In this document: positions 1-12,448 of the stretch, one piece after another | How positions within the stretch are numbered: position 1 is the stretch's first letter | Layout: the number at the start of each line of letters is the position of its first letter | NCBI GenBank assembly: GCA_007644065.1 | Contig: VJWN01000004.1 | Coordinates: 1,798,001 to 1,862,000 of the forward strand | DNA length: 64,000 bases | Direction: 5' to 3' | Source: Margaritispora aquatica | Lineage: Eukaryota; Ascomycota; Leotiomycetes; Helotiales; Discinellaceae | Notes under the pieces: generated by a model | What the model was told of the DNA's origin: nothing | Seen by the model: only the letters and a program-made list of their open reading frames with translations | Database searches by the model: none | Position numbers and translations under genes: made by a program

Positions 1-2582
1 TCCTAGTTGCTGTCTGTGCAATGCTCGCTTTTTTCTTCAAGTAACTTTGCGGGAGCCATAAGCTGCCCTGAGCTTTGACGTTTCTTGCAGGATACAGGAC
101 TGTGCTCGTGCCTAGGCGGGCGGGAGAGCTTCCAGGGGCTGATGTCGCACATGCCGAAATTTCATGCTTGCAATTTGAATTTGCAGCGACAACATCCTTT
201 TCGTAACGGCCCAACTAAGTCAAAGGTAAATATGAGATGAGGGGGGGGAGGGGGAAACCTAGGATGATAGCTCGAGCGAGAGTAAAGATAGCGACGAAGT
301 GAAAGTGCGCGGAAGGTATCCGACAGGATAGCTAGGATGAGATAGAGAGAAATGGTCACATAAATGTGAAGGTGTGTACTCAACGGTCCTCTGTGATGAG
401 TTGATGACCATCAATCACATCCGGCCCGTTTTGCATGAATTGATGGTGATTGTTCAGCTAGACTTATCAATTCCTGTGCTCATCACACGAGGTTTCTCGA
501 ACTCATCACATACTCATTCACTAGGAGCTAGGATGTTGAATGCTGGTTGTTGTCGTCTGTTTCCCTTTCTCTCCCACCTCACCTCACATCGCTACCTCAC
601 CTCCACTCCACCCCCAACCCCTCCTTTTGTCGAGGTTCAAATTTCACTCACCGTCACAACGGCGAGAGCGTGGGACTGCATGATGACGATACCGCCTCAT
701 TGTCTCTTCCCTTCCCTTCCCTTCCCCAAAGCCTAAGGCCGTGGCACAGAGTAACATGAACGTGGGAGGAAGCACAAGGGACTGTACAGTCTGGCCCAAC
801 CTCATACCTCTGCAATGGTTCATGGATTGGTGAAGAGACAACGTCTCGGACTGTAGAATGAATGTAGAACAACGAAGGAACATCTCGGAGAGTATTTGAG
901 TGACTGAGTCAACGCAAGAGTCGCGAGAAACCTCAAGAACCTCAAGTGGAGAATTACCACTCACAACGTCTTTGTAGACGCTGGACTCATGGTTTAGTAC
1001 TTTTGGGGGCCTTTACTGTCGGACTCTAGCGTGTCTGGTGCCTTCTTTTGACTCGACAGTGAGGTGATGGGGCGATATTCTGGCGTGGCGTTGTGGCCGA
1101 AAGTGGTTCTCATGATCCTAGTTGAAGAGATTCCTTTATGCCCTTTGCTGCTTTGATTCGGTGCCATTGTTGCCATTGTGATGAAGAGTGCATGCATTGT
1201 GAGATGGGGCAGGATAGGGTAGCTTTTGGTGTAGCCAATCGAATGTCCAATGTGCCTCTTCACCAAGGAAAGCTAAGTGTCCAGCCAACCATCGACCTCT
1301 ATCATTCTTCCCCTGTCACCCCACTTTCTTCATTCAACGACCACTGGTAATCCTCTCTTCTTCCCTCCCAAAGAAGACTACCACCACCACTGAATGAACC
1401 CCAGGATAGGACTGCCACAACCCAGAAGCAGAAGCGGCATCAACAGACAGGAAACTCAAAAGACCCCCCCCAAGTGGTCATGTACAAGGCTATTCTAGCC
1501 ACTCTCAACCTGCAAAAGAATGTCCAATTTATTCCAATACCCAACGCCAAATGGGTATGTATTGTCAAGCTCAATGAATGAATGAGCTTGAAGCTGTACC
1601 TATTCGCTATGTCGTCTCCCGAATGACCCGCCATATTGCAATCTATTGCCACTATGTCTCCTCCTGACTCAATGCCGCGTGTGACGAGCACGTTGTGATG
1701 GGGCTTAGGGGATTCATGTTGAGGTATCAGTCTCGAGTATTGGGTATGGTTGACGAATATATCGAATCCAACCTGCCAACCAATGTGCCGGCCATGGTTC
1801 AGTCACCGCATTCTTTTGCCCTGTTGGCTAGTTCATCGAGGGCCATGCAAAGTGGCTCAATTCCCATGCACGATAAATCCCCAGGGTCCCTTAAGCGTTA
1901 TGCAGTGGCTGCCCCATCCTGGATTCAAGAGCTGCGACTCGGTGCGTACACATGAGCCGGTCCGCATACCAGGGCTCGGTTGGAGATGCGTATCTAAATC
2001 TGTCTCCGGCTCATCCACTGACAGCTCAAGATCCTCTTATTAGGCGCCTTGCTCTTACAATGCCCTCATTGCCCTCGGACTTGATGTGTCCATATACCGT
2101 CTCTAGAATCTCTTCTCGACTATCTTAATCTCGAAAGTCGTGTAGGATATTCGTTTGGACCCCTTTCGCCCCCCCAATTCAAGCGCCAGACTTCATTGCA
2201 AGTAATCCATTCGATCCAGAGCCGACCGCTATTCAATTTGTATCCATTTGTCCAATTGTCTTGTAGCTCCGACAAGGTCCCGTGCTACTGAAAAATACAC
2301 CCCAAGTTGTACCTTCGCCGTTTTCTCCTCCTGTTGCTTCTTCCCCATCGTACAAAGCTCGCATATTATTTCAAGCTGCAGATTATACACCAATACGCAT
2401 TGCAGATAGTGCAGCAACACAATAGGCGCAAGGACAAGCATTCGACGTTTCGATTCCCCTCATACCGAACGTTTGGGCATCTAGCAACTCCATGTGATGA
2501 CTGAGTAGAATTGGGCGTGGACATTTCAGCCCTGTTTCTGCAGGATCCCAACCGCCGGTGGGCGGCAAGAGACCTTAAGACG
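1..2582. other. Intergenic stretch upstream of the WD40 gene
   Basis: I see no convincing gene here. The open frames are short, start mid-sequence or lack splice continuity, and none resembles a protein family. The stretch has polypyrimidine tracts (about 548-640 and 700-730). Its right part is probably promoter and 5' leader of the WD40 gene. Confidence 0.5.
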
Positions 2583-2740
2583 GTCAGTACCTCCCTTCTC
2601 TTTCTCTTTTCCAATACATATTTCACGGCGTCGCTATTGTATCCATTGTTCGGGACATCGATGTACCTGTAGTGCTCCATCCTTGGGAACCTGTGCGTTA
2701 TGCAGCTACCCGACTAACATATCTGGTTTTCGTATCGCAG
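2583..2740 (+). other. Probable 5' UTR intron of the WD40 gene
   Basis: A GTCAGT donor at 2583 is followed by a pyrimidine-rich stretch, a CTAAC branch-like site at about 2723-2727 and a CAG acceptor at 2738-2740. The start ATG lies 31 bases after the acceptor. This is the usual layout of a leader intron in filamentous fungi. It is inferred from splice signals only. Confidence 0.45.
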
Positions 2741-2771
2741 ATAACGAGAACGAAATCTCTACTCTCTCGCC

Positions 2772-5700
2772 ATGTCTTCTGGTCAGCTATCAAGGAATCG
2801 GTCGGTGTCGATCAGTTCTGGTCAATCTTCAAAAGGGAAAGCGAGGCTGGCGACGTTGGCAGAGATCAGTTCCAGTATGCCTGCAGAGGTGACCCGAGAT
2901 TTTGAGCCATGTGCGGCGACGGGGTCAATGTTTTTATATGCGCAAGGAAATTCGGTGGTTTGCGCGCACCACGACACCTTGACAATTGAGCGTCGATTCT
3001 CCAGACATACGGAGGAGATCCAATTGCTCGCGGTGGATACTGTGAGCGAGCGAGGATCAGGGCGATTAGTGGTGAGTTATGATGTTGGTCAGACAGCAAT
3101 AGTTTGGGATTGTATGACAGGAGATGAGCTGGCTAGATTTGCTTCATATGAGAATCTCACGGTTGCAGCTTGGATGCGAAATGGAAATGTTGCGTTTGGT
3201 AAGTGAAAATGATAATGGTGGGGTCAGAATTGTGCAAATGTGCTAATTATATACCTACAGGCAATGCGCAAGGAAATGTCATTCTGTTCGAGCCCTCAAC
3301 TTCAGAGCACATCTCAGCAAGAACAATTGACCAGATTCCAATTACAGCACTTGCTCCAGCTGCGGATTGCAGAACCTATGCAATTGGGCATGTTATTCTT
3401 GAACATTATTGAATCCTGAATGTGTGCTAACGATTTCACAGATTCTCAAATGGATCCCTCTTGATCGCGGCTCTGCAACCAAGATTCACGATTCTACACA
3501 ATCTTACGACATCAAGAGGTCCATCTCCAATTGTCACTCTAGCATGGCACGCTTCTTCTTCTCGCCAGAAGTCAGATATGCTTGCTACACAGACAAATGA
3601 CGGAGACCTCCGAGTTTGGAGCATTGCAAAGTCTCCTACAAGCAGTGACACAGCCAAAGTCGTAAGAGTCTTGAAACGGTCCGAGAATTTTCAGTCTGGT
3701 CCAAACTGGCTGGCTTGGTCAAAAAATGGGCGCATTGTCCAATATTCTGAAGGGTGAGTTTGCATGAGAGAAATGGTGAACGCGCGCGCTTAGCAACACT
3801 TTCACTGACACAACCACAGAGAAACAAGTTCTTGGGATGTTCGAACAAAACACGTCACTTATGAGTCGGTACCAACACTTGGTCAGGTGAGAGGTCTTGC
3901 GATCTACGGCCCTGGTGCGACCCTTTTCACATTGGGTTCCAGCAATACGGCCCAGCAGTTCGACCTCAACTCGCCTTGCACTTTGGTGGCTAATGTTCAG
4001 CACCCGGCAAATCTCCTCCCTCCTTCGCCACCCGTCTCCATCGAGGAGCAAAAGAAAGGTTCATCAGCGTCTAGAGACCTTGCTTCTCTGTCATCAGTGC
4101 CGATTAACATCGACGTCTCCGAAAGCGATGAGGATCACATGTCGCCACTGGCCAGAATTGCCAAAGAAATGGACAAGCTTGATCAAGATAGGTTAGATCC
4201 AGATCGTGCTGATACGCTTAGTCCTGTGTCATCAAGAAGCCGCACAACAACATCTTCTCTCTCGTCTGCTGGGTCACGGTCTCGTCGCGACTACCGAAAG
4301 CACGGGCATACCTCCGTCGTATCACGTGGAATGAGTGACGCTACGACAATGTCATTTGGCTCTTCGTTACACTCAGGCCGAGAGCCTTCAGTCGTTTCGA
4401 GTAGAGACAGCTTGTCTATGAGTAGCATGAGCTCTGCATCTAATGCCTCGCATCGTTCTCGACCAAGGGGTTCTCGGTTACGACAAGAAGTGCTTCGAAG
4501 TCCCGATGACAGCAAAGTAATCGATCTCTTCAAGTTCACGAAGTCTCGTCTAAGCGATATTCCATATCGACACCCACAAGTTCTGGATAACACTCATCTG
4601 ACAAATCATGACCTTCGCCGCCAAATGCTAAGCACAATTTTTGGTTGGGATGGAGAGGCTCGTGACCTGATTCAGGATGAGATGAACAGACATCCTCCTA
4701 ACTCACCAACCAGGCTCCTGCTCGCCAAATGGCTAGGTGACATCGATACTGACATTATGGCTAACAGCACTGAATCCATGACATCTTCAGATTGGATGCT
4801 TTTAGCCCTAAGTGGAATTGGTGGACATGCCTCGCAAACAAAGGTCGCCCGGGCGTATGTTCAGCGCCTACTCGAAAAAGGAGATGTACACACAGCTGCA
4901 ACGATTATGATTGGCATGGGAGATCAGAATGATGCGATCGAAATATACGTTTCGCACAAGAGATACATGGAGGCCTTGATTTTGACATGTCATGTCTTCC
5001 CAGCTGATTGGCAACGACAGGCAGAGCTGATCAGAAAGTGGGGTGAATGGGCCGTTCAGCATAGTCAGCAGCAATTGGCTATCAGATGTTTCTCTTGTAC
5101 AGGTTCAGAATCCTCGGAACCATGGACCTCACCAACAGCTCAAGCTGCGACATTTTCACAACTCCAACAACAGAGCATACCTGAGATATTGAGTCCACCC
5201 TTGTCTCCTCCCGGACCCAGAGGACCTCAGCGAAGCATTGCAAAGACGTCTGCTCTCAAACTTATCACGTCCTTTGGAGACAAGGCTGGCAAATCCAAGT
5301 TCTTTGGCCTGGGTGAAGATGAACGAACTCCAATTGGAGGTGGTGTAACCCCAATTGCTGAATCTGCTCTGTCGCCTCAAGGAGACACGACCGCCTTCCT
5401 GCGACCGAGCCATCGGAGTGCTTACCATACGCCTGCTTCTGCCCGTACAGCAACTCCTGGTGGATTTGCACGACAGAGGCTTCCATCCATCGGTGAGATG
5501 CCATCGGACGTCCTTCCACGAAGGAAACTTGAACTAGCCAATTTGCCAACGCCTGTAGATTCTGGATCCGATAAGGAGAAGAATGACCGTTTAGCTGGAG
5601 CTCAGGGGAGAAACATCTCACAACCTGATGTTATGATGCAACTCAACTCCGCCACGTACAATCCTCCCATGGGCCGGGCAGCGACAGCAAGTCCTATGAT

Positions 5701-8242
5701 GGAGAAGAACAAAAACAGAATTAACAACCCGCTTCCTTCGCCATCACCCGAGTCATTCACAATACTGAAGCGTGATGCTCGCACAAGGAATGGTTCTCGT
5801 GATCGCAAGCCTGATGGGCTTCAAATCCAGTGGCCTCCAATGGAATCTATTATAACTGGTGACTACATGACATCGCCGGAATTGTCAGTAGCTTCGTCGA
5901 GACAGCACACAGCACGCTCCCTGGCAGGATCTGTCACTTCGAGATCTACGAACAACAGGAGCCCTCTAGCTAGTGAAAGGAGTTTCAGAAGTGTCGGAAC
6001 TGCAAGTCCGGTTGTGACTGGTCGCAGTTTGGATCAGTATATCAGCAGTCTCGAGTCAGCTCAATACCACGTAGATAAGCAGAAAAGAACAACAAGTCGA
6101 GAACGAAAAGACCCCTCCAGTCGCGCTCGGAGCTCAAGTCGGAAGCCCAAGGCTCGCGAGCCATCAGAAGATCGTGGTCGAACGAACATTCGATACATTA
6201 AGCCTGCTAAGCGTTCGCCGACTTCACCGGTACCCATGTCTCCTGAGGATCTCCGAGATCTGGGTGCTATTGGTTACGGATCAGCAGATAATGCTTCAAA
6301 TCTTATCGAGCCGAGAAAGGTTCGCGATGCAAGCAAGTCAAGAGCCAAGACATCCAGAGCTTCGAGTAGGGTTCGTCGCTTGTCTCCTGAGCCACGTGCT
6401 ATTGAGCCCGCCAACAAACCTGCTAGTCGCGCTGCCAGTCGTACCCGCAGTCGTCGACCTAGCCCAGATTCGCGCCTCACGCTCATCGATACTCGAGGCA
6501 GAAGCAAAGGTCGTGACGGCTCTGCATTACGCTCTCCATCCTCGCCTTTGCCCATGTCGCCACAAGCCAAGTTCTACCAAGGAGATAGCGATGACGAGGA
6601 TCTGAAGCGCGCCAAAGCAGATCAGAAGCGATTCAGATCGAGGCAACGAAGTACAAGTCGTATGCGAGAGCGTGGTACTAGCGCTGTTCGTGATTCTTCG
6701 CTTGATCGAAGACGGCGTGACAGATCTAGCAGCCGTCATCGAACAGATCGAGAGAGCAGCAGAACGAGACAGGAGCCATTGCCGCAGTTAAGCAAGGAGT
6801 TCCTTACTCACTCTCGTAGGGTCTCCGAGGTACATGCCGGAGATATTAACCAGATGAAAGATGAGCGCACATTGAAGAAAGAGCAGGCTGCACGCGAGCT
6901 TGAAGAGAGAAGAAAGTCTCTGGCTCGAAGACCTTCTGTACCACCAATTGTGCACCCAGAAGAGTTGTCAAGACTCTCACCAAGCTTGTATCGACCAAAC
7001 TCACCGCCTCAGTATAACAGAGCCCAAACCTTCCCATCGCCGAGACATTCACAGATGCAACCATCCCGCAGTCAAACAACGTCCCCCGCAAACCTACAGA
7101 CATCACCAGCTTACCTCAAAGAATCCGGTGGAAGCACTCCTCAGGTCGGCCTACCAGCCACTCCAAGAGCAATGAGGCATCCAAAGTACGATCCAGATGG
7201 AAATAATATCCCTGATGTCCCTTCAATTCCCGAGAGATATGAGGTGGTGCAACCACCATCTTGGGGAAGCTTGAATGCAATGTCTTACAACAACGCCTTC
7301 GAGAACCTGGCCCCTTTATTACCAAAGACAACTTACCAGGCTGCTCGTCGTTTGCCACCACGTTCAGCATCTGCTCCTATTCCAGAAGAGCCCCCAGTTT
7401 CGCCATTCCCGCTCCCTGCTGCTTTGCCTACTCACCCTGCATTCCACGCAGCGCTTCCTCCTAGCAATCGCAGAAGGACACAAGATCACAGTGTCCGAAA
7501 AGTTAATCCGGGTGAAAACCAACCGGGAACACTTGGGTATGAGCATAGACATCCTAGCCCGGTCTACAACAGCGGGAATCCCAACATTATGAGCGGGATT
7601 GACGAGACGATGGAATCAAGTTCTCACCGTCTCAACCCATCAAACAACAATCTAACTCCTCCTCCACCGCCGCCTCCTCCAGCTCCTCCGATTCTTCCTC
7701 AGCTCCAACATCTGGCAATGCCTCCCCCACCTCCTCCTGCACCATTATACCGACCTCAAAACCCTAACACAAACTCAATCGTTTCTGGCGTCTCGCAGGG
7801 TTCGGGAGTTATTGAAATCGTCATGGATGATGACGAGGAAGAGAAGGTCGAGTCTCCAGGTCTCGTGAATACCCACACACCACCTAAGAATGGTAGCCCA
7901 ACCAAGATGAGCATCGAAATGCATTCTCCACCTCAGCCACCATTCGCTGGTCGCAACTCCATTTCCCACAACCGTGGCCGCAGCGAGAATGACAACACGC
8001 TCACAGGCCGCTTCTCCCGTGCTGCAGAACGTCTCCGCAGCGCCTCTAGAGGGCGAAATGCTTCACCTATGGTGGATAGGACGCGTTCTCCTCCTCTAGA
8101 GCTGAGTCCATATGAGAGTATTCCACCGATGTGGAATGGAAGGAGCGCGAACAACACACCTGCCAATCAGGGTATGGTGGCCGAGAGGCATCCAAGGGAC
8201 GTCAAGGCCGCTATGAGTCAGATGGAGGGAGGCATGATCTGA
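2772..8242 (+). CDS. WD40 / Gemin5-like protein with SR- and proline-rich tail
   Basis: Model: exons 2772-3198, 3261-3387, 3442-3753, 3820-8242, giving 1762 residues. Residues 1 to about 340 contain beta-propeller (WD40) units, including IVWDCMTGDELARF, GNVILFEPSTSEHI and DGDLRVWSIAK. A basic, serine-rich linker follows. Residues about 520-715 form a helical region (LEKGDVHTAATIMIGMGDQ, then an AIEIY..KRYMEAL unit) like the TPR-type dimerisation module of Gemin5 and related WD proteins. The rest is low complexity: many RS/SR and SPxxRS segments, then polyproline runs near residues 1568-1605, ending in a basic S/P-rich tail. Gemin5 binds snRNA and the SMN complex in animals; that role here is only inferred. 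The propeller start context and the continuous frame support this ATG. Intron 2 is a GC-AG intron. The tail could be a phosphorylation or RNA-binding scaffold. Confidence 0.85.
3388..3441 (+). other. GC-AG intron in the WD40 gene
   Basis: The propeller frame only continues if the intron begins with GCATGT at 3388 and ends with CAG at 3441, which joins ATTGG to ATTCTCAAAT and reads I-G-F-S-N-G. The nearby GT at 3392 would put the next exon out of frame. A GCTAAC branch site sits about 10-15 bases before the acceptor. The intron is 54 nt long. Confidence 0.75.
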
Positions 8243-9664
8243 TTTGATTCTGATCAAACCTTCTAATATTGTTGTTGTAGTTCTTCCGTTCTGTTTATCT
8301 GTCTATTCGGCCTTTGCATTCTCATCTTGCTGGCGTTTTCCCGTTTTTGTTTTTGGTTGCAGCGTTTGTTTGTTCGATACCCTTTGCTCTCATTCGACAT
8401 CGAATACAATAAATACCAATCAACTTACCTATCTACCTATCTACCTACATTCCAACCTCGATCTTTCTCTGCGTCTCTCGGACCAAGACAACATATATTT
8501 TCGATTCTCAAAGCACATAGTATAGGGGTGGTGGATATGTTTTGCTGGATGGTGATGGGGATCATGTACTTTGGGGACTGACTACGTTGAAGTATGAAGT
8601 TATGAAACAATTTCGCTTCGTGAGCTAGGGCTTCTGTGGTGGTGACGAGGGAGGCGAGGAGGGAGGCCCTAGCTCTTGTATTTTACTTCTTACCATCCTT
8701 CTGATGCATACGTGCATTTGCATACACGTTTTATACCAAGCGTTTGATTTTTAGTGCTTTATTTCCATCTTGCTTTCATTTCCTTGGGTGTGTGGGTGTG
8801 GATGTGGATGTGGATGTGGACGTTTGCGTGCTGGTTTGGTGATTGAAGATGTTGTAGTTGGTGGGCAGCCGGACTAGCGGACAACTGGATGATGGATGAT
8901 GGACGAACAGACAAGCAGGATGATTCTTACGCGAAGAACTTTGGAGGACGAAGCAATGCGACGACAGCAGGACATGGAAGGAATGGAGGAAAGCAAAGTG
9001 TGTAATGTGGGCGGGGCATGTGTGTGGGACGGCATTGGTATTGTTATTGGCCAGGAGGAAAAAGCTAAGCGAATCAACAACGCAGAGAGAGGGAGATTGG
9101 ATATCCTAGGTATATTTCTTGCCTCACGGCTGGCTTTTTGAAAATTCTGTTTCCATGGATTTGTTTGCGAGTTTTAGTTTGTGTTTTTGTTTTTGGGTGT
9201 GGGGAAGGGTGGGACAAGGCGAGGGAGAAGAGATGGTGATGATTGGGTTAGGAGTGAATGCTAAATAATGATGTTTTTTTTTAATTATCGAACTCTGAAT
9301 TTGACCTTGTGCTTGTGCTTGATGTGTGTGGATATGGTGTATACTTGGTTTTCAAATCAGTCAGGAGTAATGCGAATTAATAGAACATTGGATTGAGGGG
9401 TTAATGAGGAACCCTAGGCGGGCATAACACCAAAAACTCGGTTATCCAGTCATCATATTCGGATCACGCTACACAACAACATGTGACCCCAAGGTACATT
9501 TGACAATAATGGTACATTTAAATTGAATTATCATTTTGCTGCTGCACATTGCAACCCCCTTTTTAGATTGCATTGGCCTTGGTTTCTAATCTAAGACTCT
9601 CATAATTGGACGGAAGTAGGCCATAGAACCTCACCTGAACCAACAGGATCAAAACACTATCAAA
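8243..9664. other. Intergenic: 3' UTR of the WD40 gene and spacer
   Basis: No gene is supported. There is a short TGGATG repeat near 8798-8820 and T-rich or GT-rich DNA at 9170-9360. The last bases before 9665 look like a translation leader for the next, disrupted frame. Confidence 0.5.
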
Positions 9665-10309
9665 ATGGCAACTTGTTCTTACATGGGGATATTTCTTTGT
9701 CGTGCCAATTCTCTTTGGTGTTGCAGCTCCCGCATCCGGTCGTTTCGACAAGCGAGCACTGACAGATTACGCACTGGAACAGCGGTACTTCGAACCACTG
9801 CGACTTGCTGCTCTCGCATTCGAGAAGCGAGATCTACCATTTGGAGGTGAGCGTGTTGCTGTCGCGCTCGCCACGAGACACCTTACTGCTGTGGATAAAC
9901 TGCCCCATTGTCTTCGCTGGGAAAAAGATATGACCTCCCCAGCCAGCTAAGGTACCATACGTACGATGAGGAGACTGGCTTTGCAGGGAGAGGCATGCGA
10001 TATGCCCTCAACATGCGGAGGTATCTCGAGCCTTGGAAGATATCACTGGGTTTGGCAGTCAGTGAGATTGATGCCATTGTTGAGTGTAAACCTGAGCAGG
10101 CGAGGCGGATGTTACGTCTCATTCGTGAGGTTGAGATACTGCACTGGCGATGGGACTTGCTCCATAAGAACGGTCTTATGGACACGAAAACTGTGGAGAT
10201 TGAACAGCGTTGGTTGCATTTCAATGTGTATGGAAAGGTTAAGTTACCTTATTGTTATCTTGGCGAATATTGTCAGTCAACAGAGTTCGAGAAAGACGGA
10301 AACGATTGA
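9665..10309 (+). pseudogene. Probable broken gene for a small secreted protein
   Basis: An ATG at 9665 sits in a good context (ATCAAAATGG). Its own frame gives no sensible signal peptide, but a one-base shift near 9690 gives a hydrophobic signal-like core (FFVVPILFGVAAPASG). This is followed by a KR site and a frame open to about 9846. A second coding-like frame runs from about 9917 to 10309 (RYDLPSQLRYHTYDEETGFA, later EILHWRWDLLHKNG). The two frames cannot be joined: a GTGAGC donor exists at 9847, but no acceptor restores phase. So at least two disruptions are needed, which suggests a decayed gene, although base-call errors are possible. I do not recognise the family. KR sites and a hydrophobic N-terminus suggest a secreted, Kex2-processed ancestor. 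Confidence 0.35.
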
Positions 10310-11634
10310 TATTTCGTTCAAGATATGGGGATTTAGATTGTTCAAAGAACCGGCAGATGCCTGCTTGCAGTGGATTGATCATGACTGAAAACCACAGTGG
10401 TCTGACGTGAAAGGGTGGGATTAAAATGACCTGGGTTGGATGAGGCTACAACCTACGCTCTCCTGGATGTGTATCCTGATCTCACACATCCACTTGAGAT
10501 GCGCAACATGATCCTGCACATTGACTTGAGATTTGGGTAAAGGGTCTTCGAGACACAACTTAAGTCCTTTCACAACAGCGTTCAACAAAGCTGTCACACA
10601 GACTCGTGATACTACCCCATCAACCTCAAAGCCCAATTCCGTAGACAACACTTATCTAAATAGAACGTAGAGTTTCAGGCTTCAACTAAACCACATAGCG
10701 AAAATAAGTCAAATTAAGAAAGAAAGAGACTCAGTTATCCTCGATAAGAACATACGTTCACATTGATTTGGTCACTTGCATTGGTGACTTGAACATGTAC
10801 TCAAAGATCATTCAGATTCAAATCTCCATTTTCAGAGCACACTTTCATTTCATCTCAAGAGACAGTCTAATGACTACCATCAACTTGAACACCCACAACA
10901 GCGCGAAACTAAACTGAAAAGAAAGCACAAATGTCCTTAACAAGACCACACATTCGAATTGAGCGAAAGCTGGTCGGTCCCACCATGGTGTGAATTAACG
11001 ACGCGAAACGAAGCTGGGAATTAGGGAGAAAGGTTTGGATACTCTTTGGAGGTATGCACTTGCATGTTGAATTGGCCAAGTCTCCTGTTCTCAAGCTTTT
11101 CGACGTTTCAATTCCAAATAGAGGCCAGGTGCTCAAATGTGATTTGGGTGCGCCGTACAGTAAATTTAAATGAGTGACTTTGTGTCATATGCTTGGAAAA
11201 GCAAAATACAATGAGTTACTTAAAGATGGAATATACTCCTATCGTCTTCTTGAATAAACAGACATCGGAGTGAAATATACTCAACATGAAACAGTGAGGA
11301 AAAACAAAGGAAGCTGAAGGTCAATAAGTTGCTTTTCTCATGTTTAAAGAGAGGTTGCTTCTAGAAAATCCATCGCATGGCTCATCTGAACGCTGCAAAA
11401 GATACTTCCAGACCAACCACCTGATATCGTCTCTTCTTCATTCATAATCATGAAAAAGATGCATCTCATCGCTCGCTTGTTTACTTGCTCAAAACGAAAA
11501 CGACGCGCTTTCTCCAGTATCCCAGATGCATGATGAAAATACCAAAGCAAGCCCACCACCCCCGTCTTGAAGTTACGCCCTCTCTCGCCGTAATTAGCAA
11601 ACAAAGGACAAAACCGGTCGATGTATTAGCGGAT
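10310..11634. other. Intergenic spacer and 3' UTR of the p23 gene
   Basis: No gene is supported on either strand. The part next to 11635 is likely the 3' UTR of the minus-strand p23 gene. Short open frames here have no family resemblance or splice continuity. Confidence 0.45.
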
Positions 11635-12448
11635 CTATTTGATCTCCTCGATCTTGCTGCTGGAGGCGGCTGGAACCTCTGTGTCCTCCTCGTCACCCTC
11701 AAGGTCGGGCATCTCATCGTCATCTGAGCCCTCCTCTTCCTCGCCACCATCCTCATCTCCGCCGCCTTGTCCGAGCTTGGAGAAGTCGATGCCGCCGAAA
11801 TCACCTCCTGCACCACCCATCATCGATGACATGTCGCCCATTCCTGGCATGCCTCCCATACCGCCCATACCGCCTGCTGTAAGCAAACCATTGTCAGCTC
11901 GCTGCATTAATGCCTCCATGGAATACTTCATATAGAAGTGATTGGAAAGTCCTTACCCATATCCTCCTCAGGAGCCTCATCCTGCTCGTCCTCATCAACC
12001 CACTTGTCGAAATCAGTCTTCAGGAAGTGGACCTTCTTCGCATCCTTCAACAGGCGGGGCCAGAACTCCTCCTTTGCCTCCTTCTTTCGCAGAACGATCT
12101 CGACGTTCTTGGCGGTGTGGTTAATCTTGCTGGCACCAACATCGACCTCAGCGTAGAATTCCAGGTTCAGTGCATAGTCGCGCTTGAGGGAATCCGAGTG
12201 GCCTGCAAAGGACAGCGAGGTTGCAGTAAGGTCAAGCTTGAGCTTGGAGGGTTGGATATCAGGCACGGAAATGGTCAGGTAGATGAAGTTCTTAGCGGCT
12301 TCGGTCGCGTTGGATCGCTGAGCCCAGAGGACTGTGATAGTTAGCTCCGGCGCGATTTAGCGGACAGAGAGTAGCAGTTCTTAGGCAGAATATGGTGATG
12401 TACAGGATCGAAGTGAAGCTTACCTTCGGGGGTTGAGGTGGCAGACAT
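11635..12448 (-). CDS. wos2: Hsp90 co-chaperone p23 (Sba1/Wos2 type)
   Basis: Model, minus strand: exons 12424-12448, 11957-12331, 11635-11876, giving 213 residues. The N-terminus reads MSATSTPEG, then VLWAQRSN, the hallmark opening of the CS domain. The CS beta-sandwich covers about residues 8-115 and includes NHTAKNVEIVLRKKEAKEEF and FWPRLLKDAKK, followed by WVDEDEQDE. The tail is a GGMGGMPGM repeat, a DFSKLGQ motif and a very acidic end, as in fungal p23. The family binds ATP-bound, closed Hsp90 in the cytosol and nucleus, slows ATP hydrolysis and helps client maturation. The first exon is only 25 nt, so the start depends on the GTAAGC donor at 12423-12418. A heat-shock-element-like site lies upstream. 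The gene is divergent from vps24. Confidence 0.95.
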
